64,000 nucleotides of DNA, from assembly GCF_000023285.1 (NCBI RefSeq), contig NC_013162.1, positions 248,001 to 312,000 of the forward strand, read 5' to 3'. Origin of the DNA: Capnocytophaga ochracea DSM 7271. GTDB lineage: Bacteria; Bacteroidota; Bacteroidia; Flavobacteriales; Flavobacteriaceae. The position numbers and the translations under genes were made by a program. Positions 57,786-64,000 of the stretch are shown here, one piece after another. The notes below the pieces were generated by a model, which saw only the letters and a program-made list of their open reading frames with translations, made no database searches and was not told the DNA's origin. Numbering within the stretch: position 1 is the first letter of the stretch; the number at the start of each line of letters is the position of its first letter.

Positions 57786-58502
57786 TTATCTGAGAGAAAA
57801 AAGGCTCTCTACGGCGGGAACTCTCTCACAAGTAAAACCTTCCGCAAAATCTGTACCAATTAGCCTGCCCCAGTCGCGTGCTCTGTAAGTAACGCTGTCT
57901 AAAAAATTCCTGTCCGAAATAGGAGTGGTAGGTTCATTACTATTGCTGTCGTAAAACTGAGAGCTGTACGCCAATACGGCATTCACTTTGGCTTCCATAA
58001 ATCCTGTGATATCTACCACAAAATCAGGGACTGTATTCTTCCACTGAATGTAGTGATACACTACTTTAGGACGCCAAGCCATTTGTGCTACACCATCGAG
58101 AGTACTTTCAATACGTCGTAAACCGCTGAGAAAACAAGCGTCACTCACTAGTTTGCTACCTTTGCCGTGGTCGATATGGCGGTCGTCTATAGCATTGCAA
58201 AGCACTATTTCGGGCTGATATTGACGTATTTTCTTGATAATCTCCATTTGGTGAGCTTCATCATTTACAAAAAAGCCATCACGGAATTTTAAATTCTCGC
58301 GTACTATTGCTCCTAATAGCTCTTTGGCTTTAGTTGCCTCTTGATGGCGTATTTCGGCACTGCCACGCGTACCTAATTCGCCTTGTGTTAAGTCGATAAT
58401 GCCTACCGTCCTGCCTAAGCTAATCTCTTTGGCAATGGTGCCTGCAGCCCCTAATTCTACATCATCGGGGTGCGCCCCAAAAGCTAATATATCTAATTTC
58501 AT
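57786..58502 (-). CDS. bshB1: Bacillithiol biosynthesis deacetylase BshB1
   Basis: A 238-residue zinc-dependent LmbE-type deacetylase that turns GlcNAc-malate into GlcN-malate in bacillithiol synthesis. The metal motif AHPDD is at residues 10-14, followed by DLTQGELGTRGSAEIRHQEA, typical of BshB1. A second His motif is in DDRHIDHGKGSKLV. The C-terminal GRLIGTDFAEGFTCERVPAVESLF is a BshB1 hallmark. The other bacillithiol genes (bshA, bshC) are not in the window. It lies 4 bp after the DUF535 gene and 26 bp before the small Cys protein. Together with the glutathione peroxidase at the head of the run, it suggests thiol metabolism. Confidence 0.95.
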   Translation of the reverse strand: MKLDILAFGAHPDDVELGAAGTIAKEISLGRTVGIIDLTQGELGTRGSAEIRHQEATKAKELLGAIVRENLKFRDGFFVNDEAHQMEIIKKIRQYQPEIVLCNAIDDRHIDHGKGSKLVSDACFLSGLRRIESTLDGVAQMAWRPKVVYHYIQWKNTVPDFVVDITGFMEAKVNAVLAYSSQFYDSNSNEPTTPISDRNFLDSVTYRARDWGRLIGTDFAEGFTCERVPAVESLFSLR

Positions 58503-58506
58503 CTTG

Positions 58507-59427
58507 TTATTTGTTAATTGTCTCTTTTATTTCTGTTGCAATTTTGTTTAACATCTCATACCTATAGCGGTAGAGCGACCTCTTGCTCGATTTGATTTCT
58601 TCCATTGGTTTGCAGTGCATTTCAATAGGGAGCTTGAACCACCCATCTTTATCGGGAATGCCATCGGCTTCTTTCCACAGCGTGTCATAACTAAAAGAGA
58701 GTTTGTGCAACCATTCTATATGGATAAAGTGTTTTTTGTTATGTGCCTGAATTTTACTGCCTACCCCATACAAAGCAGTGCAGCCTAATTGCCTGCTAAG
58801 TTCCTGAATGATAAATATCATCAGGGCTTTAGGACGAAGAGCATACATTTGTTTTTGTAATTCCTTGATAGCATTCTCGGTTTCGGCACTTTTATTACCT
58901 TGCACACAGCCTATACGACATACCCATCCCTCATTTTCTTTGTCAATCACAAAAGAAGCTTCACAGATAGCCTCCTGATAACTATCACAATGCAACGAGA
59001 CCACTAATTCTCCCTCTTTGCGGAAACGTTCATTGTATCCGAGGTATATTTGTCCCTTTTCGCCGTTGTATTTCATTGTGAACTCAGCCAATTTGATAGG
59101 CTTTTCTTCTTGGATAACACGCGTCAAAAAAGGCTGTTGCTTGATAAAAGCATAACAACTCAGCAAGGCTTTAGTTCGTTCTTTCTTGCCCCATTTGGTA
59201 GACATATACACCCTAAAAGGCTTAAAATAAATACGAGGACGGTGTGAAAGCACCCATTTATACTCTTCTGATTGTATCAAGCTGAACCATTTTTTAGCAA
59301 ATGGGATATTTAACAAGGTGTGGAAGAGTATCTTGTTCTTTTGTTTTTTGATGTATTTAGGATTTTCGTTGGCAAAACTATGTTCTGTCAAAGCTAAAGC
59401 ATCGTGTAGTAGTTTTCTTGTCGTCAT
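58507..59427 (-). CDS. DUF535 (VirK/YbjX-type) protein
   Basis: A 306-residue soluble protein of the DUF535 family, seen in enterobacterial VirK/YbjX. Matching segments are HRPRIYFKPFRVYMS, ALLSCYAFIKQQPF, LVVSLHCDSYQEAICEASFVIDKENEGWVCRIGCVQGNKSAET and FIIQELSRQLGCTALYGVGSKIQAHN. VirK and YbjX have been linked to membrane modification and peptide resistance, but no biochemical activity is established. The start overlaps the stop of the polysaccharide deacetylase gene by one base. It is part of the nine-gene run. Confidence 0.85.
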   Translation of the reverse strand: MTTRKLLHDALALTEHSFANENPKYIKKQKNKILFHTLLNIPFAKKWFSLIQSEEYKWVLSHRPRIYFKPFRVYMSTKWGKKERTKALLSCYAFIKQQPFLTRVIQEEKPIKLAEFTMKYNGEKGQIYLGYNERFRKEGELVVSLHCDSYQEAICEASFVIDKENEGWVCRIGCVQGNKSAETENAIKELQKQMYALRPKALMIFIIQELSRQLGCTALYGVGSKIQAHNKKHFIHIEWLHKLSFSYDTLWKEADGIPDKDGWFKLPIEMHCKPMEEIKSSKRSLYRYRYEMLNKIATEIKETINK

Positions 59428-60194
59428 TAATTCTCGATTGTTAATTGTTTATAGAGGCTCGTTTTCCAGCCTTTTTTATCAATATATTGCAACAACTGCT
59501 CGAAGCGTGCTATCATCTGCTCACCACTGTTACGCATTACATAAGCAGGAAAATTAAATTCTTTTTGGTGTAAATTTGTAAATTCCCAAGGATGGAAGTA
59601 CAAAGTAGCATAGCCTGTAGAAGCTACACATCTATTCAGCAAAAACTTATAAATCCACAAAGGAAAATTATGAAATGATAACCAAAATAGAGGAATTCTA
59701 AACCAACTTACCGCTGTAGGGATTTGCCATAAGCCATTTTCTTTGAAAAAACGCTTTGGTACGTGTAATTTGTTGTATCTTCCTGGTAAAAAAGTAGGAT
59801 TTACCGATGAATTGTATTGATAACCGGCTTTTTTTACCTCCTCAGCACTTACTTCAAGCATTCTCGGCATACGCAATCCCTCAATAGTTACCCCAAATTG
59901 TTGTTCTAAAGCTTCTTTAGAACTTTTGAGGTGTGCATTTTCAAATTCGGAATGATAATAAGTGTGTGAGGCTAATTCGTGCCCTTCGCTGAGAAGTCGC
60001 TCTATAAGGTCGGGGACTTGCTGGGCAAAGACTACTGTTGAAAAGAAAGTAGCCTTGGCGTTGTGTTTTTTGAGCAGATCTAATATAGCGGTAAGCCCCT
60101 CACGTGAAATGGCTATTTGTCGCTCGAAAGCAATGTCGTAGCCGTATTCCTTGGGCATATCAAACTCTTCTATGTCGAAACTTAAATAAATCAT
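59427..60194 (-). CDS. Polysaccharide deacetylase (NodB fold)
   Basis: A 255-residue carbohydrate esterase-4 type protein. The NodB motifs are SFDIEEFDMP (catalytic base Asp7, metal Asp/Glu), AKATFF, and SHTYYH with the metal histidines H77 and H81. Further on are GLRMPRMLEVS (the usual R-x-P motif) and a closing YFHPWEF, with His in the active-site 'HPWE' form of membrane-associated glycan deacetylases. There is no signal peptide, so it acts in the cytoplasm or at the inner face. Its neighbours are GT2 and GT87 glycosyltransferase-like genes. Modification of a lipid-linked glycan is inferred. Confidence 0.9.
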   Translation of the reverse strand: MIYLSFDIEEFDMPKEYGYDIAFERQIAISREGLTAILDLLKKHNAKATFFSTVVFAQQVPDLIERLLSEGHELASHTYYHSEFENAHLKSSKEALEQQFGVTIEGLRMPRMLEVSAEEVKKAGYQYNSSVNPTFLPGRYNKLHVPKRFFKENGLWQIPTAVSWFRIPLFWLSFHNFPLWIYKFLLNRCVASTGYATLYFHPWEFTNLHQKEFNFPAYVMRNSGEQMIARFEQLLQYIDKKGWKTSLYKQLTIEN

Positions 60195-60205
60195 TTTTAT
60201 AGTTA

Positions 60206-60610
60206 TTAGTTTCCTCTGTAAGTAGAATAACCATATGGAGATAATGTAATCGGGATGTGATAATGTTGATTATCTTTTATCTCAAAAACTACTTCTATAA
60301 AGGGATAAAATGTTTTTTGTTTCAACTTTTCAAAATAAGGAGTAATATAAAAAGTGAGTTTATAAACCCCATTATTATTTTTATTAGATTCTTCTTTCAA
60401 AAAATCTTTAATTCTCCCATTGTTATCTGTGTATTTCTCATCTATCAATACCCAGTTTTGATTTTTATCTTGCTTAGATAGAGCTATCTTTACATTTGGA
60501 GCAGGTTTGCCTTGTGAAATATCTAAAATATGACTTGATAATTGATATTTCTCTTGTGCTTGGATAAATGTGTTAAAAAGTATTAGCAATATTAGAATTG
60601 GATTTCTCAT
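60206..60610 (-). CDS. uraH: Exported 5-hydroxyisourate hydrolase (transthyretin-like)
   Basis: A 134-residue protein with a signal peptide (MRNPILILLILFNTFIQAQ) and a transthyretin-like domain. LSSHILDISQGKPAPNVKIAL, with the active-site His, and the C-terminal HYHIPITLSPYGYSTYRGN match the two 5-hydroxyisourate hydrolase signatures (usual ending YRGS, here YRGN). The enzyme hydrolyses 5-hydroxyisourate in uric acid breakdown. No uricase or decarboxylase gene is nearby, and the export signal points to the periplasm. It sits between GT2 and polysaccharide deacetylase genes with 16-bp and 11-bp gaps. Confidence 0.88.
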   Translation of the reverse strand: MRNPILILLILFNTFIQAQEKYQLSSHILDISQGKPAPNVKIALSKQDKNQNWVLIDEKYTDNNGRIKDFLKEESNKNNNGVYKLTFYITPYFEKLKQKTFYPFIEVVFEIKDNQHYHIPITLSPYGYSTYRGN

Positions 60611-60626
60611 TTTTATATGTTTTTAT

Positions 60627-61553
60627 TTACAATTTTTCTTCTTGAATAATATAACAAGGTCGGTCTTTAGTTTGTTTAAAGATTTTTCCTATGTAAATAC
60701 CTATGATACCTAAAATGATGAGTTGTAACCCGCCAAAGAAAACAATCGTCATAATCAGTGAAGCCCAGCCCGATATTTCAGTACCACTTGCAAAGGCGTA
60801 TATCACGTAAGGAATGTACAATAGTGATAGGGCAGAAAATACAAAGCCTAAAAATACAGCGAAATATAAGGGTTTGATGCTGAAAGCAGTAACACCTGTA
60901 ATTGCTAATTGTAGCATCTTCTTAACCGTGTATTTACTTTCACCTGCAAAACGAGAAGCTGCAGTGTAAGGGATATAAGTTTGGCGAAATCCTACCCAAG
61001 GTACGATGCCTCGCAAGAAAGGTTCATTTTCTCTCATCGAGCGAATGACCTCTACCACTGATTGGTCTAAGAGTCTAAAATCAGCTGAACCTTCTTTGAT
61101 TTCTATATCCGAAAGCAGATTGAGAAGTTTGTAAAACTGTTGAGAGCTTTTTTGTTTCTCTTTAGGGGTATCCGCGGGATAGGTACGCAAAGTTGCGACT
61201 ACTTGATAGCCTTCTTCCCATTTGGCAATGAGTTCGGGTAAAAGGGCAGGAGGGTGTTGCAAATCGCAATCCATAGAGATAACAGCATCAGCAAACGAGT
61301 GGTCTAATCCTGCTTTTACTGCTAATTGATGACCAAAGTTACGCGAAAACGATAGATATTTCACGCGCACATCACTTTCAACTAAAGATTTGAGCACCTC
61401 AAGAGAATTATCGCTGCTGCCGTCGTTCACAAAAAGCAAAGTATAGCTATAATCAGAGAGTTTTTCAGTAAAGACACTCTTTATAGCCTCATATAACGGA
61501 CGTATATTTTCACTTTCGTTATAACACGGTACTATTATTTCTATTGTTTTCAT
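60627..61553 (-). CDS. GT2 glycosyltransferase, DPM/GtrB type, membrane-bound
   Basis: A 308-residue enzyme of the dolichol/undecaprenyl-phosphate glycosyltransferase class, which moves a sugar from a nucleotide donor to a lipid phosphate. The GT-A domain has EIIVPCYNESENIRPLYEAI, LLFVNDGSSDNSLEVL, FSRNFGHQLAVKAGLDH and the metal motif in SMDCDLQHPP. The middle part has GSADFRLLDQSVV and RFAGESKYTVKKMLQLA. Two C-terminal TM helices (PLYFAVFLGFVFSALSLLYIPYVIYA; ASLIMTIVFFGGLQLIILGIIGIYIG) are typical of GtrB. Its 5' end overlaps the GT87 gene by 35 bp. The pair likely supplies and uses a lipid-linked sugar. Confidence 0.94.
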   Translation of the reverse strand: MKTIEIIVPCYNESENIRPLYEAIKSVFTEKLSDYSYTLLFVNDGSSDNSLEVLKSLVESDVRVKYLSFSRNFGHQLAVKAGLDHSFADAVISMDCDLQHPPALLPELIAKWEEGYQVVATLRTYPADTPKEKQKSSQQFYKLLNLLSDIEIKEGSADFRLLDQSVVEVIRSMRENEPFLRGIVPWVGFRQTYIPYTAASRFAGESKYTVKKMLQLAITGVTAFSIKPLYFAVFLGFVFSALSLLYIPYVIYAFASGTEISGWASLIMTIVFFGGLQLIILGIIGIYIGKIFKQTKDRPCYIIQEEKL

Positions 61554-62694
61554 CTTTTTTATCTCTTACCTGAATAAATAACATTTCATACACTATTGCA
61601 AGCCAAACCAAGGTTACAGGTACAGCTCTTAGTGAATATCGGATAATGTAAGGTTCTTTCAGTGGTTTGAATAAATCAGTAGGGGAGAGTGAGCCTAACA
61701 TAGCCAATACCAATAAGGTTATTTTGAGTTTAGGATGGAGCTCACTTACCATAAACCATATCCCAATTCCCACATAAGCTATTACATAAGTGCTATTTTC
61801 AGTGCCTGTACTAAACAAACATAGGAAAATACTCACTGAAGCTAATAATAGCAATCTAAAATTGAGATTTTTGTACTGCTGAATGCGCAAATAAGGCAGA
61901 GCAAACAGCCCTAATCCAATGAGAATGACTATACTGTTGTTGTTATAAATCCCTGTGCGTTGCAAAAAGCCTAAAAGTGATAGGTTTTGCAGGTTGTAAG
62001 TGGTGGTATTTAGGTTGGATACATTCTTTTCAGCCAAAGAAGCATACCAATCAAAATACTGAGAAACTACATAATCGGGTGAAGAGTAGAGCATTGGCAA
62101 ACAAAATAAAGCGATGAGCCAAAATAATCCTGACCAAATAAATCGCCATTTGTCCTTAGCAAAGAAGAAAAATGCTAAGCCTACAATGCCGTAGATTTTG
62201 GTGAGTGTGCCTATTACAATGAGCAAGGTTGCCCAATGACTCTGCCTGCGTTCTATAAACACAAAAGCACCTACTAATAGTGCTATCACGCTGATATTAA
62301 ACTGTTGCATAGCTGCCGCAGTATACAAATCGTGTGCAGCAATAAGCAGTATGGCAATGATCGCTTTTTTAGAGAGAGGCAATTGCCTAATTGCCCAATA
62401 CAAGAAAGCTGTATTTGCTATTATCCACAAAGTACAACCTATCCACTTGGGTAACAAGGCAAAAGGAGCTATAACTGCACTGAAAAAGATACCGTAATGA
62501 TTTGTATCGAAATACTCATCGGGGTAAGGAAGGTAGAGGGGCAATTGCTTGAGAGTATGCCAAAACACCCCATCAAAAATTAGGTAGTTGTTGAACTTGC
62601 ATGCTATCCACACGTTCTGCACCACAGTTGCCAGCGCAAGAGCAAACCATAGTATTGTTATAAAGCGGTAATTTTCAAATAGTTTTTTTAGCAT
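61519..62694 (-). CDS. DUF2029/GT87-type polytopic membrane glycosyltransferase
   Basis: A 391-residue integral membrane protein with about ten to eleven TM segments. The first periplasmic loop after TM1 (YLIFDGVFWHTLKQLPLYLPYPDEYFDTNHYGIFFSAVIAPFALLPKW) fits the GT87/GT-C layout, with 'FDxxxH' and 'YGIFF' features. These enzymes use a polyprenyl-phosphate sugar as donor outside the inner membrane. The overlap with the GtrB-like gene at its 3' end supports a donor-supplier/transferase pair. The acceptor is unknown. It follows the glutathione peroxidase gene by 11 bp. Confidence 0.85.
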   Translation of the reverse strand: MLKKLFENYRFITILWFALALATVVQNVWIACKFNNYLIFDGVFWHTLKQLPLYLPYPDEYFDTNHYGIFFSAVIAPFALLPKWIGCTLWIIANTAFLYWAIRQLPLSKKAIIAILLIAAHDLYTAAAMQQFNISVIALLVGAFVFIERRQSHWATLLIVIGTLTKIYGIVGLAFFFFAKDKWRFIWSGLFWLIALFCLPMLYSSPDYVVSQYFDWYASLAEKNVSNLNTTTYNLQNLSLLGFLQRTGIYNNNSIVILIGLGLFALPYLRIQQYKNLNFRLLLLASVSIFLCLFSTGTENSTYVIAYVGIGIWFMVSELHPKLKITLLVLAMLGSLSPTDLFKPLKEPYIIRYSLRAVPVTLVWLAIVYEMLFIQVRDKKDENNRNNSTVL

Positions 62695-62705
62695 TGTTAT
62701 CAGTG

Positions 62706-63260
62706 TTATTTTTCAATCCATTGTATTACTTCATCACTGGATGGTAAAGTTTTAGGGTCGATTACCTTTTCTAACTTGCCATCTCTGCCAATGAGGTATT
62801 TTTGAAAATTCCATTTTACTTTAGAATCTTCTACTCCGTTCTTTGATTTTTGTGTAAGAAACTGATATAGAGGGTGCATATTCTTTCCTTTTACCGATAT
62901 TTTGCTCATCATCGGGAATGTTACTCCATAGTTGATACTGCAAAATGAAGCAATTTGTTCATTACTACCAGGTTCTTGCCCTAAGAAATTATTAGCGGGG
63001 AATCCTATAATGACAAAATCTTTGTCTTTATACTGCTTATAGAGGGCTTCAAGCTCTTTGTATTGGGGAGTGAGACCGCATTTTGACGCAGTATTAACAA
63101 TCATTACTTTCTTGCCTTTGAGGTCGGCAAGGACAAAGGGTTTGCCATTGATATCTTCTACAGTAAACTGATAAATAGTTTGATTATCAGCGTTGTTTTG
63201 AGCTTGTAGATTTTCCATAGTGAGGGTGAATAAAGTGATAATAAAAATGAAGTATTTCAT
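62706..63260 (-). CDS. Exported glutathione peroxidase-family thiol peroxidase
   Basis: A 184-residue peroxidase that reduces hydroperoxides. I chose the ATG at 63260 (MKYFIFIITLFTLTMENLQAQ, a signal peptide) over an upstream in-frame start. The peroxidatic Cys61 is in VNTASKCGLTPQYKELEALY; Gln95 in GFPANNFLGQEPG and Trp150/Asn151 in VKWNFQKYLI complete the catalytic set. A second Cys in FCSINYGVTFPMM could be the resolving residue, as in thioredoxin-dependent members. It acts outside the cytoplasm and heads a nine-gene minus-strand run that also contains bshB1. A -7 element lies 21 bp upstream of the start. Confidence 0.94.
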   Translation of the reverse strand: MKYFIFIITLFTLTMENLQAQNNADNQTIYQFTVEDINGKPFVLADLKGKKVMIVNTASKCGLTPQYKELEALYKQYKDKDFVIIGFPANNFLGQEPGSNEQIASFCSINYGVTFPMMSKISVKGKNMHPLYQFLTQKSKNGVEDSKVKWNFQKYLIGRDGKLEKVIDPKTLPSSDEVIQWIEK

Positions 63261-63280
63261 AGAAAAATTAAAATTTGTGG

Positions 63281-63288
63281 CAAAGTTA
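63281..63288 (-). promoter_or_regulatory. -7 element of the glutathione peroxidase operon
   Basis: TAACTTTG on the minus strand, 21 bases before the ATG at 63260. No TTTG is seen at the -33 distance. It lies back to back with the DUF4254 promoter, so the two may influence each other. Confidence 0.6.
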
Positions 63289-63297
63289 CGTAAAAGG

Positions 63298-63328
63298 TTT
63301 GATTTATTAAAGAAAAACTTTATTTTTG
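63298..63328 (+). promoter_or_regulatory. Promoter of the DUF4254 gene
   Basis: TTTG (63298-63301), a 19-bp gap and TATTTTTG (63321-63328) are a full consensus promoter. The first ATG (63340) lies only about 5-7 bases after the expected transcript start; a second in-frame ATG is at 63346. Confidence 0.8.
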
Positions 63329-63339
63329 CCAAAAAATTA

Positions 63340-63948
63340 ATGACTATGTTTTCAGAAAAAGCCTTTAAAATATTTGAAGAAAGTATCGCGCAATACCACA
63401 TTGCGGACGATGTATATCAGCCTTTTGTAAACCCTTATCCATCAACTGACTTGCTCAATCACTTGCTTTATCGCAAGAATTGGATTGACACCGTGCAATG
63501 GCATTATGAGGATATTATTCGCGACCCGAACATCGACCCAGTGGTAGCCCTCGACCTCAAACGCAAAATCGATGCTTCTAACCAGGATCGTACCGATATG
63601 GTAGAGTATATAGATAGCTACTTTTTAGACTTGTATAAGGAGGTGAAACCACTTCCTGAGGCTACTATCAACACCGAGAGTCCTGCGTGGGCAGTGGATA
63701 GGCTTTCAATTTTAGCACTGAAAATCTATCATATGCAGGAAGAAGTAAACCGCCCCGATGCCACTCCTGAGCATCGTGCTAAATGCCAAGAAAAACTCAA
63801 TGTACTGCTCGAACAGAAAAAAGATCTTTCAACGGCTCTCAACCAACTTTTAGACGATATCGCTGCCGGTCGCAAGTATATGAAAGTCTATAAACAAATG
63901 AAGATGTACAATGATGAGGAGTTGAACCCCGTTTTGAGAAAAAAATAA
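63340..63948 (+). CDS. DUF4254 family protein
   Basis: A 202-residue soluble helical protein of unknown function, family DUF4254. An upstream in-frame start adds ~40 basic residues but would begin before the promoter, so ATG 63340 (MTMFSEKAFKIFEESIAQYH) or 63346 is preferred. Family marks are NPYPSTDLLNHLLYRKNWIDTVQWHYEDIIRDPNIDP, the DLKRKIDASNQDRTDMVEYIDSY helix, ESPAWAVDRLSILALKIYHM, and a C-terminal RKYMKVYKQMKMYNDEELNP. In other Bacteroidetes DUF4254 genes lie near glycosyltransferase genes, as here. A strong terminator follows. Confidence 0.88.
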   Translation: MTMFSEKAFKIFEESIAQYHIADDVYQPFVNPYPSTDLLNHLLYRKNWIDTVQWHYEDIIRDPNIDPVVALDLKRKIDASNQDRTDMVEYIDSYFLDLYKEVKPLPEATINTESPAWAVDRLSILALKIYHMQEEVNRPDATPEHRAKCQEKLNVLLEQKKDLSTALNQLLDDIAAGRKYMKVYKQMKMYNDEELNPVLRKK

Positions 63949-63963
63949 CTCTGAATTTTAAAT

Positions 63964-64000
63964 AAAAAAACTGCCTCAAACAAATTGAGGCAGTTTTTTT
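63964..64000 (+). terminator. Rho-independent terminator after DUF4254
   Basis: Seven A and CTGCCTCAA (63964-63979) pair with TTGAGGCAG and at least seven T (63985-64000) around ACAAA. It may continue past the window edge. Confidence 0.93.

Overview
The window reads as chromosomal DNA of an oral Flavobacteriaceae bacterium, most likely Capnocytophaga. The evidence is low G+C, SusC/SusD glycan-uptake genes, a giant gliding-type adhesin with a type IX secretion (T9SS) type B C-terminus, flavobacterial marker families (DUF5606, DUF6452, DUF6048, DUF4254, a Bacteroidetes-type FtsQ), a bacillithiol gene, and promoters of the Bacteroidetes form TTTG-N19-21-TAnnTTTG. The genus is inferred from gene content; no 16S rRNA is present. 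I saw no tRNA, rRNA, CRISPR array, insertion sequence or prophage.

Layout. 1-3714: the end of a host-glycan locus (SusD C-terminus, GH110 alpha-1,3-galactosidase, GH20 beta-hexosaminidase). 3715-4905: a repeat-filled intergenic region. 4906-5667: acyl-ACP thioesterase. 5744-21640: one 15.9-kb gene for a 5298-residue SprB-like surface adhesin, a quarter of the window. 22133-24170: housekeeping genes (def, DUF5606, DUF177-rpmF). 25131-27533: a two-component system, followed by a candidate structured RNA. 27916-32182: a GNAT acetyltransferase, envelope proteins, era and ftsQ. 32289-37116: rfbB coupled to a GH92 mannosidase, then DUF421 and DUF481 proteins. 38068-53513: a complete fructan-utilisation locus on the minus strand. 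54447-56978: DAHP synthase/chorismate mutase and a two-domain immunity-like protein. 57014-63260: nine tightly packed minus-strand genes from glutathione peroxidase to an ECF sigma factor, including bshB1 and glycosyltransferases. 63340-63948: a DUF4254 gene.

The fructan locus is the clearest functional unit. SusC, SusD and a surface glycan-binding lipoprotein capture the polymer. A first GH32 lipoprotein with a charged, surface-type N-terminus probably cuts it outside the cell. A second GH32, without that signal, probably trims oligosaccharides in the periplasm. An MFS permease and a fructokinase take in and phosphorylate fructose. A hybrid two-component regulator with a periplasmic sugar-binding domain senses it. 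The gene content matches the levan locus BT1754-BT1765 of Bacteroides thetaiotaomicron and fits growth on dental-plaque fructan.

The most unusual non-coding signal is a set of intergenic arrays built on an exact 11-bp period. Different unit sequences occur at different loci, but the unit vocabulary is shared (24333-24519, 28495-28560, 45555-45686, 53895-54104). A three-copy 250-bp repeat also contains three 11-bp units. These arrays lie among hairpin-rich repeats that are nested in one another. One palindromic repeat of a related C-rich class appears to have inserted in frame into the kinase domain of the fructan regulator.
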